Shown: positions 1-14,108 of the stretch, piece by piece
How positions within the stretch are numbered: position 1 is the stretch's first letter
Layout: every line of letters starts with the position of its first letter
Source of the DNA: Glandiceps talaboti
Taxonomy: Eukaryota; Hemichordata; Enteropneusta; Spengelidae
NCBI RefSeq assembly: GCF_964340395.1
Contig: NC_135556.1
Span: forward strand, 16,498,642-16,562,641
Length of the DNA: 64,000 bases
Direction of reading: 5' to 3'
Translations under genes and position numbers: made by a program
The notes under the pieces: model-generated
What the model was told of the DNA's origin: nothing
What the model saw: only the letters and a program-made list of their open reading frames with translations
Database searches by the model: none

Positions 1-29
1 TGTGTGTGTGTGTGTGTGTGTGTGTGTGT
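1..29. repeat. (TG)n microsatellite at window edge
   Basis: Pure TG dinucleotide run cut by the window start. Confidence 0.95.
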
Positions 30-2333
30 CTAGGTTTCATCATAGACCCTCTCCAGGGTTTCACCCTACCACTTCTAATCCATACTGCGTCTTTGTCTTA
101 TCAGCGAGTTCAATCACATTGGTAATCAAACTAAAAGACATGACTCATTACTTCAACTATCTGATGACTCCATCGTGTTCAACCGAGCATGACTAGAAAA
201 GGGTTATCAGCCATTCAATTCAAAGTCTGACTTTCCTTATAAGCTGTATTGCCAATATTCTATCTGAGCTTATATACCATCAGAATATTGAAAAATTACT
301 AATTTAGCTCACAGGAAAAAGATGAAACCACTCACTCTAAAATCTTTTTGCATTATTTCTCTTGGAAAGAGAGCTGAATAGTATGTGTAGTGACATGTAC
401 ACTAGACACAGGTTTGTCTGCAAACTATGGAACAATGATGAGGTTATAGGGAAAGAAGGAACCTCTCCATCAACCTTAGGTTCTTTATTCTGTATCAATT
501 GGCTGAACAGCTTACATATTCCTCATTCTTGGGGGTGGGGGTGTTGTTATTTCTGAATAGATGAATTTACACCAGTCAATGATATATTCATGAATTAATT
601 TCAAAAATAAGGTTCATCATGATATATATAAAGGACATCACTAAAACTACACAAGAGAATGGTGGGTTTTGTTTCAAGATATTTTATTTCAATATTTCAC
701 AAGGTGTCATTGAACTGTAAGTATCGCATTACTATTTCAGTCATGATTATTTGCCCCTGTACACATGTATGGCAAAGTATTACTTCATTATCCATACAAG
801 CTGGCTTGTCTTATCAATTCCATCACTTACTATATTTATGGTTGACGTTCAAAATGAAATAACATTTACTTGTATAATTACAGAAAGATATTTAGTATTC
901 TGAGGATCTATCACTACTTTAACATAGTCTGAGTAGAGAAAACCCACTAAGTGAGTTCTAATTTAAAGTGGCCATAAGGATGACAAATAGCTATTTACTT
1001 TGGATTTCTAATTGACGAACAAACGAACTCAACTGTTTTTTCTTCTTGAAAAAAAAATGTGTTACAAAATATACAACATCAAGTTGATAACTTATTAAAT
1101 TGCAACTATTAAAAAAAAGTGTAAAATAGTTAGTTATTGTATGTACAATAACTAACTTTTTACTAATTTTATAGCTTTCAGTCACAAACACAGAATTGGT
1201 CTATGTTGTTTCACATTATTTTTCGAATGTCAAAAAAAATATAATACAATACAATACAGTTGTTTGATCAATACAAAATCCAAATTAATACCCATTTGAC
1301 ATCTATGTGGCCACTTTTAATGATGATGACCATCATGAATAAACCCAAATGAATACATTCTGAGTTTTTTTACAGTCAATTTTTTTTTACTTATTTTCTA
1401 TTCTAATACTACTTTGACGCTAATATCATGAAACTCTTACATAAATATGATGTATAAATACAAACATTAGACTTCTGAATGTGTGTCACAGCAGACAAGT
1501 AACCCTGTACTAAGAGACACTAAAGACCATTATCTTATACCCAGTATCGATTCCAATGCAATTCAATGGAGAGCACGCACACCGAACCCGGGCAATAATT
1601 TTCCATATCACGCCCCGGCATACTTTGTCCAAATATGGCAAGTGGCACACTCATCGATATCCATTCTCTCAGTGATTTGGCTTTGTTAATTTCTTCACAT
1701 TTTTACATTTTTGCAAATAAAATAATATTTTAGTACCAATTTATGTGATTATGTGATTCAAATGATGTTTTCGTACCACTACATGGGGTATATGATAAAA
1801 CCTGTACAGCCTGGATATGGGTTTTCCAAACCTTGGTAGTACGGCTTACGTTCCCTCCTAGAATCAGGCCCTTCCGCCATACAACCTTGGTCCACGAAAC
1901 CCATATCAGGGCTATATAGATTAATATTAATGAAATACTGTTGACCTTGTATCCTAACATTGCAAGTGACATATCCACTACAGAATGTCAAAGGTGTCAT
2001 TCCAATGTGACTATATTTCACTATCAAATTTTCTTCATGGAACTACTGACAATATATTTTCCAGTGAAAATTTTCATATGTCACATTGTGTTACAACAAA
2101 AAGGTTGATGTCAGTAGCATTTGAAAATCAAACATGACAGCAAACTGTCCAGTATATTCAGCCTTCTGAGATCCATAGATGTCATTTCTTTCTACACAAT
2201 ATGGTAGACCAACTGGATAACAAGCCATTCATTAACCTATTCTGATGTTGTTACTTTCCTATTGGTTACTGTGAACTCATATTCTTTCAGCTACTGTAAA
2301 CTTGTACTTCTATTTACTACTGCATTTCTGTTG
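30..2333. other. Intergenic region downstream of TAF7
   Basis: No convincing exon is seen here. Small open frames lack coding character or flanking splice sites. The main recognisable content is the inverted-repeat element at 966-1318. Around 1800-1920 the plus strand has a short tract reading as Pro/Gly/Tyr-rich peptide broken by stops; I cannot assign it. Confidence 0.6.
966..1318. mobile_element. Foldback MITE, AGTGGCC-ended family, copy 1
   Basis: The ends are inverted copies of AAGTGGCCATA, and a second inverted block (TTTACTTTGGATTT against AAATCCAAATTAATA) lies inside. The centre is a near-perfect palindrome, GTTAGTTATTG against CAATAACTAAC. A related element with the same ends and centre lies at 43371-43730. 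TTAA occurs at both borders here, but because the ends are palindromic the target duplication is ambiguous. No coding capacity is seen, so it would be non-autonomous. Confidence 0.8.
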
Positions 2334-2363
2334 TCATGACAGTTTGGCTTTAAGTAGGTCGAA
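2334..2363 (-). CDS. TAF7: Putative terminal coding exon of TAF7
   Basis: A polypyrimidine tract followed by CAG on the minus strand opens a phase-0 frame reading FDLLKAKLS and then TGA. The preceding exon ends in phase 0 at 3216 with a GTGAGA donor. Human TAF7 ends in a short leucine-rich helix of similar length at this point. Sequence similarity is too short to be decisive. Confidence 0.5.
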   Translation of the reverse strand, partial: FDLLKAKLS

Positions 2364-5300
2364 CTGAAAAAAAATCAACATGTACAGATTATTATAATTC
2401 GGTAAAGAATGGCTTAAAAAAACTATATGTTTGACTTATAGTGTACTTAGAAATGGATAATAGTGCGAGATAATTGGTTTTCAAATCTTACAACAGTTCA
2501 TTGCTTTCATATCAAGTGTACATTGTATAACACTGTTTCAATTGCTTTAATTTATAGGCCTAGCAAGTAACTTTTTCAATCTGTAAACAATGTTTCAGCT
2601 AAAGAGCTGACTGCATCTCGCTGACTGAGAATGGAAGTGTCACAACTTGGATTAAATTTAGTTGTCATTAAGATACTACATGTAGTAGTCTTTTTTGTAC
2701 AACATGTACTTCTATGTACAGGAAAGTCTAGGGAATGTTATTGTATTGAAATGACTGCTAAGATCTATCAATGCAGAAGAAGTATTATGCAATTCAGACT
2801 GTCTTAATTATAATTTGAAAAGCACTTATAATACTTAAATTAAATGCACTAAATTGGCTTTGTAATACAAAGACATAGGGAAGACCTACATATCTACCTA
2901 CATTGCATAACTATGGTAAATAATTTTCAAATTGCAATTAAGGCAATAAGACCTTTCGTCTCACGACAGATCTCACGAGATCCCGTGTGAGACATTGCAT
3001 TCACAGCAACCACATGTGAGGGTGGTCAAGCTGAAAGTGTCAAATGCTTAGCAACACCATTGTTCTCAACATCATCGCACATGGCCACACTGAAAGTTTG
3101 ACCATGATCACATGTTTGACAACCGTTGTTGCTAGGCATATTTGCATAACTCTCAAGATCTGCAATGAGACGTAAAATCCCTTATTCGTATTGCATAATA
3201 GCTACATATTCTCACCTCTGTTTGTTTTTTCTGCTCTTCTTCTCTGATTCTTTCTAAAGCTTCTTGGAAACGTTGCTGAATAAGAAAGATATAGCTGATT
3301 AAAAATAGCTTTCTCTTAAGTAAAAAGTCTTTATATTTTCCCCCAATATTTCTACCACTGGTATACGTTGCTTGGGCTTAAATCAAGAAATATCAAACTC
3401 TTTTCAAGAAAATTCAATTCATTTGATGATCAATAGGTGAATGAGTTTATTTTATTATAATATCAAACGATTATTCAATATCTAGATATGAAAATATCAA
3501 TTTTTCCAAGAATGATTAATATTCTTTTGTGGATCATTTTTGTGGACAGCATGAACATAAGAGCAAGTGTCACAGATGACATATTCATATTTTCAGTAAA
3601 CTTAATATTTTAACAACATCGCATGTCCTAGTTTGACTGAAAGGTCAATAGACTGTCTCAAGGATATTGGATTCAGACCACACAGGATTCCAAGCATACT
3701 CGAATACATGAGACGACAGTCTGCATTTCATAAATATCTAGGATTCATAGTGATCATTCATCAATGTTTTGAGAATACTTTTAGGGCATGATCACGCCTA
3801 GAAAAGCTATATATGGATTGCATTAATTATTTGGCCATTGGCCATGCGTTATGTAAATTTAGACTTTAAGGACGTCACAATAAAGTACACTTGGGACAGG
3901 CACTTCAGTTCAATTCTTGGTAAGAGGACTTGGCTTCGCGGGAAGTCAATGAACGAGGCACTATGCTGGGTGTTTGCCTTGTTTTCCAGTGTAAATCTTT
4001 AAACACAAACTGTGTATAGTCTGAGCTAATTCCCTTTAAAGTTCAAGTGTGATCCAGGTACGTACATACAGAAGTTGAGTCGGATATGAGATATGAGATA
4101 TGAGAGTGTTATTACTTGGTCTGTCAGCTGTGTGCGAAGATCAGAAAGTAATACAAGTACTTACCTTGAGAGCTGGGTTTTCTACATTAGCAATAGCTTC
4201 TTCCTGTGTTCTCTGTCTGTCTTGTAATGCTTCTATTTCTTGTTCTAGTTCATCTAGCTTTGTAACTAATTCTAATGGTGAAAATACAAACGGAAATGTC
4301 TGAGTTGGAGTTTATTGCTTTGCTAACATAATGCTAAATGTTGACAAATTATCATATTTCAGTATTATTTTAGTGTATTAATTTAACTCAATCACTATTT
4401 CAACTCTGATAGATTGGGATGTTTATCTGAAGGCTAACAGCTGACGAAACAAGAAGGTATATTTCAGTATTGTATTAATTTAGTATAAATCTAGAAGCTC
4501 TAGAAGCTACTTCTTGCACGGGCGAGTTGGAATTTTGTTTCTCCAGGGTCTTGCTTGGGAGGTCTTGTAGGCAGAGCCCCCAGCAGCAAGAGTCTGGGTT
4601 ACCAAGACTACATAATATTATGATATTTCAGCATTATCTTAGTTGACATAGAGGAACATTGTTCATTTAACTTTGCTTTGTTGTTTGCTTTGATCTGTGT
4701 CTTTGCTTAACACAGAATACAAAATTACATGTTATATATAATCAGACATCATTTTAGCTTTACGTTGTTATTAAATTACTTTGATGTGCGTCTTTACTTA
4801 ACACAGAATGCAAAATTACATGTTATCAGATATCATTTTAGCTTTACCTTGTTATTAAATTACTTTGATGTGCGTCTTTACTTAACACAGACTGCAGAAT
4901 TACATGTTACTTATATTCAAGTATTGTCTTAACTTACACATGAAGTAGTGTATGAAGTAGTGTATGAATTGTTCATCATTTTTACTGTACTTTTGATTGC
5001 CTTGCAGTATATCTCCACTTAATACAGTCTGCAAACTTACATGTACATGTTATATTTACATATTGTTTATTTCAACTTTACCTTGTTGATTACTTTGCTG
5101 TGTGTCTTCACTTAATGCTGACTGTTGACTCAACACATCCCTGTCATCAATCATCTGTTGACTGGTACTACCACCATCTTCATTATCATCAAAGTCCATA
5201 ATGTTCACATCTTCATCTTCATTCTCAGAGCTACTGATGTCCTGAAAGATCTCTCGTAGTTCATCATGTTCAGCTAGAGGTACACAGTAGATAGATATTG

Positions 5301-8300
5301 TTTTATTATAGTGACACAGTTTCACATACAAAAGTATACACGTACATAAAGTACTCAAAGAGAAAATTCTTTGTAATATACAAGTAGTAATTATGTGAAA
5401 CCCCAGCCAGGTAATTGGCTTATGAGTCACTGTACCAAAAGTATCTCCACGTGTGGTATTCGAGAAAAAAAAAAAAAAAAAAAAAAAAATATATATATAT
5501 CGCTATTATCGCTTTTCCCCTCAATTAAACGTCAGTGTTGTTGGTGTTGATGGTGACGTTTATAGTATAGACATAGTCATCAAAACATTTATACACTGAT
5601 AAACTGATAAACTCACACAATTTCAAAAAGTTCAATGAACTTGCGTGTTTCATTTCTTATACTTTCAAAATGAGAAACTAATTTTCGCACAGTGCTTCCA
5701 CTACCTTTTTTGAAGTGTATATTTATGTTGCATACAAAAAACTGGGCCTGTAGCCGTCTTTACAAATAAACTTACTTACTAATTGGATGAACGTATGTTT
5801 TATCTCAACAATGTCAAAGAGACCACATCACGACTGTTCTTTGTTGCATGGGTTGAACAAACCATAAGGTATTTTGTATGACACTTGTTGTAATGATTAC
5901 CACAGTTATAGACATTGTGATTTTCAAACACGTACACTAGAAAGCAGGGGAGTCATCACGAGTAACTTAGTAGGTAGTTCTGTCATACAATGATTTCAGA
6001 GAGTTACAGATTAATTCATGCTGCTTTTCACCTAAAAGAAGTCTTCATAGAAACCCCCACCCCACCCCCACCCCTTCACTAAATACTTTATTTCTGTGTG
6101 ACTACTAGATGAAAGTTTTTTTCATTAAATTTTAACCACGAAGGAATGGAGCCCACAAAAAGCCACATCATCTACTCAAGGACACATTGTAGTAGCATAA
6201 TACCCAATGATATACTTGATAATGTAGAAAAGAGGTAACGAAAACACTATTTCTCTGTACATCACGATCCTCACCACACCTCATTCCAACAGTCTACACA
6301 AAGTGTAGATAAAGAGAGATAAACACAGTACCTCAAAAGATTGTCAGCATTTCCCTTCCTTTGACTGCACTTACCTAGACTTTGAGGTCCTGATAGATTT
6401 GCTGGTGACATAGTGTTTGAATCTATGTCTAATAAACCTCCTGGTTTACTATCATCTTTGCTATCTTCATCAGCCAATACTTCCCATCCTATATGTAAGG
6501 TTAAGGTCCTAAACACATAAACCAGCCTTCCTTAGCTTTACTGTAATGTACCCATATGACAATGTCCTAAACTACTGTCCTCCTTATTGCAGTGCTAACA
6601 TTCATGACATCAGCAGAAATAACATTCTCTTGCTTCAATGTATCCGCATCAAATCTAGACAAAATTTCACTCTTCTGTCAATCCATGACATTTTCCATCA
6701 ACCAGTTTAATGCACAAAAGTTCATTTCTTAAATTTTCTTGTCACATAATGCTCTATTTTCAAGGGTTTTCATTATTTTTTGTTTTGTTTTATTTCCTTG
6801 TTTTGTTGTTGTTTTTTTAACTTTTTGCTGAAAAGAAGTTTCAATTGCATTGACAGTCCTTGAAAGTACTGGTAAAGATAATTACCCGACCGACCCAATT
6901 TTTACCTACGACATCAAAATAAAATAATATTTTTATTTTTGCCCGCCTTTAGTATTTTGCAGAACAGTGCCCTCTCTGTCAAGAATAAGTACGTGTCTGG
7001 ACTGTTGATGTCATCTACAGTCTTGGCGGTAACAATGACACTTATTCACATACAGAGCATTTCTTTCATGACAGAAGTTATTCAAGTACATGGGCTGAGA
7101 ACATGCCATTGTGTAAATAAGCTGGGAAAGGGCTTGCTACCAAGAATCCAATAAAAAGAAGATAGAGAGGAAGAAAAGGAGAGGCAGAGAAACATGAAGA
7201 AGATTATTTATTTTTTTTACTTTTTTTCTTTAAATTGACCGACTGAAATATAGTTGCCATGAAAAAATAATGAGAAACATAAAAAAAATAGGGTCACCCC
7301 TGAGATATCCTTGAAGAAAATGCTTCAGGGCAAAATGAAGTCCTCAAGAGTTTTCTAAAATTTGGAATGATTACCATATTGAAGTTCTTGTGTTCAGTTT
7401 GAGGTTCACAGTCCTGCTATGATTCAAAGAGGTTTGATTGTGATACAGGGATATCATATTATTACAAGTACATGTATTCTAAATCTTAACTTAAAAGGAT
7501 ACGCACAACATGAGCATCAGTGTCCACTCTAAACAGTCTTTTTACTTCTTTCTCTGTGTCTGGTGATTCTATGTACTGTAAATAACAAGAACAAACCATA
7601 GTATAATGTTAAACTAATATGCCTGTGTTGACTAATAGTGATACCTGTCATACAATATCAGTAACATAAACAAAAGAAATGACAGATACCACACGTTGAT
7701 GGCAGTCACTAAGAACAGTCACAATGACTCTATTGTCACAGTGGAATTTCAGAACACTTGTACTACTTTATTACTTTGTATAATATGAGAAAATATTGAC
7801 ATGAAACATTGCAGTGAGCTGCCAAGTGTCAGGAAGGACCACCAAGTGTCACTTGTGATGTTTCAGCCAGTAAACACAATGGAAGGGTGATTCAATAACA
7901 TACAAGAATTGTGTATGGAAACTCCTCTCTTCTTCTACCCCTTTGATGTGTTTCATCTTTTGCTCAGCAATTACTTTAAGGCTGATGGCCTAAAGTATGA
8001 ACAATATACTAAATAATAAATCACTTTATGAAACAATTAAATTGTTTACTGAAAGTAGTCAAACTATATAATTTATTCTCCTGCTGTCTGATTTCATCAT
8101 TATGTGAATGATCTCAACCCATGCCTTCATTAAGAACTCATTGAACACTGAAAATATATATTTGATGTAATGAAGTCGACACAATATATTGATGAACATA
8201 TGACAAACTATGAAGGGAGAACAGAGCATTTATTGGTACATGGTATGGTACTGTTCCATCTGTGTGTGCAAAAACTGTGTTAAAAGGCCCACTTTGAAGG

Positions 8301-11300
8301 TGTGAAAAACAGTTGTTTGAGAAAGCTATAGAAAAGATTGGCCAGGAACAGAAGAATAATCCTATGTAATCCTCATGGCTCCACTGGTAAGGTAACACTA
8401 CTGTGAGAACCTGAGATTGAAACCTTGGCCTTTAACATCACACACTTCTGATGCATGATCTAAATAATATATCCTATTTTGATTGAATTCATTTGTCAAG
8501 AAAATATGGTATGTCATTGTTCGCATGTCACTTCCAAGCTTGACATCTTGAAGTGCTTTGTGACTATAATTCACTGCTATAAAAGACTTGCCTGTCTTCA
8601 TGTTACAAGATTTGACTGCATGTCAGATAAGTACATATCTGGGTGACTAACATAATAGTTCATGCAATCAATACTGCTCTAGAATTGATTTCTGACTATG
8701 CTAGTATAGGGCTAGGTACTTATAGTGCTAACACTGGGCTTACAGGGCCTACTGGAATGGTTAATACCTGCACTAGCTCTACATCTGTATGTTACACCAC
8801 GCTACATGTAGTTCTATGCTAACACTAGGCTGACAATATCATGTCTAATCAGTATGTGTGAGGAACTGGAAAAGCTAATGCCTGCACCAGTCAAATGTCC
8901 ACATGATGTGAACACCAGGCTGGCACTTGCTCAAAACTCAGAAAGGGATTCTTGAACTCTACTTTGTGTAGAAACATAAACCACAATATTATGACATACA
9001 TGTACAGGTGAACCACAAGTTATATTGTAAGAGCAGCATCTGACAGGCCTTAATCTAAAGGTGCTTAATCTATAGGTGAACAGGCAATGGCGGTCACAAT
9101 TGTCTCTACCTTGTTTTACTGACTTCATGTACAATATTGAAAGTGTAGGCACATGTATATTGAACACTGTATACATCTGGATTGAATGGTCATATTTAAT
9201 TTATTTCATTAAAAGTTTTTGTTATCAGGAGAATTCACATACATGTACTATAATTACTCATGATAGGCAAATTGTTAGTGTTACAGCGTGTAACAATATC
9301 ACTAGCAAGTCAGAATGCAATTGGTAATATGAATAAATTACCTGGACACATCTAAATTTACTGTGTATACCAGTAACTATAGGAAACTGTAAACCTGAAA
9401 ATTTTCCCTAAAAACTTTAATATTTCTACTTTAAAATTTCACTGAAAACAAAAATGCAAAAATATGTAGTGACTAAAGGCCTTCTTGTACATAAACACAA
9501 TGTACTAGTCTGGTAATTAGTGAAAATTAGTCTTTGAGAAATAGCTCAAGAATGTAATATCACCAAAGTTTCTACTGGTGACATTGCAATGGTTCTGTGT
9601 AATTCATTAAATGTCGTAACATTGACACTTCGACAGCTCATATAGAAATGTAATTATAAACAGTACTAATACAATGTATGCACACACATTATTGCTTGAA
9701 AAAACATCAGTTTTTGAAATTGAAATCTCAAATGTGGCAAGCTTGAACACCAAATAATGCTGGAAAAATCAGATCTGGTTACTGTCAATGACAATCCTGT
9801 TTGGCTTGTTCGGCTGAGTAATATTTCTGAGGAATGTGTCAAAAACTACAAATGTTACTTTATCTTGTACCACAGAAAAAACTATGACTGTCTTTATGTT
9901 AAATGGTTGGTTCTGTCTGTAGGTCTCTTACAAAGTGTCTTACACATTACATACAGTAACGTGAATATGTGAATCCCTTAGTTGCCATTGGGTGCCGTAG
10001 GGAATCTAGAGCAAGGGAGGGGGGGGGGGGGGGGGGTGATTCATTTTGTCCACTGTATTGTACATGTGAGAATGAATGTTCATGGATTCTGGGTTCATGC
10101 TTAGTAATGAAAATTTCTACTCTGAGTCAAAATATTTCTTGGAAGTGAATCCCAAATTTTCGCTGACGTCTTGTCAGCATCATCAGAGGTCACTCAGGTG
10201 TACTTCTCATTTCACGTGTCTCTTCCGAGACATGTGACAATAGCCCATTGTAGTACACCCCTGATGATACTGACGAGATGATTCACTTCCTGTGAGTATA
10301 AATTTTCATTACTATGTATTGTAAATTTATTGTATTCATCCTTTGTGTTATATTTTCTGTTTCTGACAGTTATTGAAACTATAGAAAAGAGAAAAAAGCA
10401 TAAACATAGTTATGCAAAATACGGTAAACACAACAAATTGAATCCTCTCAGATGTTGAATTTTAGTCAGCTTGCCAAACTGCTGCGATAACATGTAAAAT
10501 TCCTCTAAAATGTTCTCACAGAAATCATGCATAACTTTACATCTTCTCTTGAAAATACAAAATTAATGTATTCAAATGTAAACATGTTACTGCTTAAAAT
10601 TCGGGAGGGGGGGGGGGGGGTTGCAACTCATCCTCCTTCATTCAACATACAACCTGACGCAGTGATTCTTAGTATCAGCTACAAATATTTTCACTGGCCC
10701 ATCATCCTCTATCACAACTATACCCCTGGGGTTGTTGAGTTTATGGGCCTTCTCATCTATGCGACAGACATATTTGCCATTCTGATCAAACTTCTGAACT
10801 CTGCTGTCATCAGTGACATACATGTGCCCACTTTGGCCAAAGCTGATACCTTTGGGATAATGCAATGCTGTACCGGTACCAGAACCTAATTCGTGCTTGA
10901 AGTTGCCATATGCATCATAGACTTGAACGTTATGGCCAGACCTATCTGCCACAAACAGGAAACCTTGAAAATTGAAGGTAATGAAATATGGAGATGACCA
11001 CTTCCCTTTACAAGGATAAATATTAAGAAGCATGCCCTCTTGTGTGAATCTTTTAATCTCAAAACTGACTCTAGTAGCATCAACAACATACACGGTACTA
11101 TCTAAAGGACTTATGGCTATCCCCAAGGGCTTGGACAGCTTGCCATCCCCAAACCATCTAAGCAGCTTCCCGGTTTCATTTATCACTGCTACTTGATGAC
11201 GAGAATCATCCAACACAAAATATACATTGTCTGCTGACACTGCAATGTCACGGGGTTTGACCGTTCGATCTAGCTTAAATTCATTTTTGACATTTCCATG

Positions 11301-14071
11301 TTTGTCAAGAATTTGAAGCCGATCATTACCAGTGTCAGCTACAATGATATCCCTGTGTTTATTGACTGCTAGCCCGGTGGGTTCTTTGAATTGACCCACC
11401 TGACTACCCTTCTTCACTCCTATGGTTTTCACTAACCCACTGATGACAGAGAATTCAAAAGGTGACCCAGGTATGTGTTGATCATCAAATGTCAATGTTA
11501 CTCTGTGTTGGCCATCCATATCACTAGTCACAGTAACAATCTGACTGCCATCTGTAAGAACTTCTGTCGGCAGGGTGACCACTGACCCACTTGGTTTTCT
11601 CAACTCTGCTTTCACGTCTTGAATAGTGATTTGTCTTCCTTCAGTATCTTTCATCTTAACTATCAAGTTCAGAGATTCACCTTTAAGGAGTTTATGTGGT
11701 ATATTCTCAATGCTGCATCTGTTGAGATCAACATCGCTATCAAATACCTGAGACTTCACAGTTTGTTTTTCAAAAAATGCGGTCTGCTCTGTGGGGTGTC
11801 TTTTTGTTTTAGGTGGTAGTGGGGGTACTTTTTGACGGATTATAGCTGGTTCCACTCTGCTAGTATGCTTTGGCTGCCCTTCTTGTTCCTTTGAAAGTCC
11901 TGGCTGAGTGTCAAGTGGATCGTTGTTAACAGCTGGGATTCCTGGCGGCAACATGACTGGGTGTTCCTTTTTCTCCTTCAGAAAACCTTGGCCTGTCTGA
12001 TCTGATGACTCTGTACAAGAATCAGAAAAGAGAGGAACTTGGACACCAAGTAATGAATGTTGTGGCTGTGAATCCTCCACTTGCTGTGGGTTTGATTTCT
12101 TATCAGGTTGCAGTACCTTGCTGATGTCTTTCATTATACCTCTAATGTTCGACAAGACATGAGCCGGAGTGCAATTTTGAACCAGTTTTTCAACATTTCT
12201 GCAAGTGTTCTGTATTGTGCTGTGTTCATACTCTAATTCATCGATCACGACCTCTCTTAGTTTCTTTTCGATTTGATAACCCTTAGTCAGCTCTGCCAGA
12301 GCTCTGGCCTCATCTTCCCGTACTTTCTGGATCATTTCCTCTGTCCTGGCTTTCACATCATCTTTCTTCTTTAGGTGATTGGTTGTCAATTGCTGACATG
12401 CCTGCTTAGCTGTGACAAAAGTTTGATGGGCACACGTTTCCTTTACTTTCAATTCAGTAAGATGTCTGTTTAGTTTGTCTGTAAACCTGTCTGCTGCTTC
12501 TTGTATCTCTTGGTGGACATGTTCTGGAATGCAATGTTTTATAACAATGCACTCTAGGCAGACGAGAACTTCACAGGTGTCACAGAAATATTTAAGCTGA
12601 TTACCTGGGTGAACTGTACAATTCAAAGATGGCTCACAATCTGATGATGGAGTCTTGCGCTCTTCAATGGCGAGAATCCGGTGTGATCGTGTAGATGCAA
12701 TATTTTTATGTATATCAACACAGGACGAGCACAGTATTTGTTGACACTCCTGACACCAATTTGTTGAGATTTTTTGTTGACATCCTTCACACTTTGTGTT
12801 ACTCTTCTTCCCCAGTATTTCACTTCTTCTCTTGAACTCCTCCACAAAATTTTTCATGAAGAAGTTGTTTGGCAGTGCTGACACAAGATCACTAGGTAGT
12901 GGGCAACAGGTTGAACATAATGGACAGATAAGTTCCTTCTTTGGGCCAGCAAGCTGAACTAAGCACTCCTCACAAAAAGTGTGTTGACAAGGCAGAAGTT
13001 TAGGTTTCTTGTACTCGTCAAAACAGATAGCACAGGACAGGAAATCTTCCGTGATACCTTCTAGTACTTGTGTTGCACTAGCCATTTTGAAAGAACATGA
13101 CAAGTTCTGAATATTTCGCTAGAAAGCAAACACTCACGATGCATCACATGACAGGCTCACCTAGACTAGTATATAAATGCTGGATTCTCAATCCTCACAT
13201 ATACTCAAAACAATTAGAGTTGCAAAGAATTTTCAATTGTCAGTAAGTTAAGGTGTACTATGCATATCTACATGTGATGAGAGTCGAGTGCCTATTTATA
13301 ATGAGGTCAAAGGTTATATCTACAGTCCAATATAGTCTGTCAATTGGTAAATGTACAAAGTAAAACAACATGGATTGATGAACTTTAACCTTTGAAGCAA
13401 ATTTTGTAAGAAAAGTCCCTCCTACAAAAATGGGAATTTCAAAACAGCCTTCCAATTTTCTTTATCCGTATTTTTACATCAGTGATTCAATCTTGATAAA
13501 TTCTAAATTAGCAACACACTAAATAAAAGAAACATTGTTTGTACACTGTAGTTGTTATCAACTAAACAATGGATGGTGTCTGATAACAACAGAAATTCTG
13601 TCAATTAGATGAAGATCAATAAACAATTGTTGCTTGGTTCCTAGTCAGCTGTCTAACCCTGTTTGTCACATTCCATTGTTGTCATGTACATGTTATAAAT
13701 ATTATATTATATTGTCTATATGCCTCCGGATGTAAATATTCTATGACAGAAGAATTGAAAGCCCAGTCAAGTCTTTTAATCATCAATTATGTGTTTAAAA
13801 AAAACATGTATTTTAATATTTACATAACAATATTAATTTTCAATATTATCAATATTCTATAAAGCTGTGAAATCTTTTCCATAAATTTATACCAGAATAT
13901 TATTAAGTTCATTATTTGGCTTCAAATACAATCAAGTATTTAAATAACCATTACTCTTACGAAACATTTGTTTAGATTTAGTTGAAACCTCTTTAAATAA
14001 TTTTAAATCATTGTACGTTCCCATTTTTTTTAAAATAGCGTTTTACCTTTGTTGAGACAATGTTTCTGCGC

Positions 14072-14108
<37 letters not shown>

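Noticed and set aside
1483-2027. Pro/Gly/Tyr-containing short frames on both strands
   Set aside because: Broken by stops within about 40 codons and not supported by splice sites. At most a decayed exon.
10609-10621. G-run just after the TRIM stop as a terminator or quadruplex signal
   Set aside because: Similar G-runs recur at 10018, 32762, 47868 and 52372 with no consistent gene context, so it looks like simple sequence.
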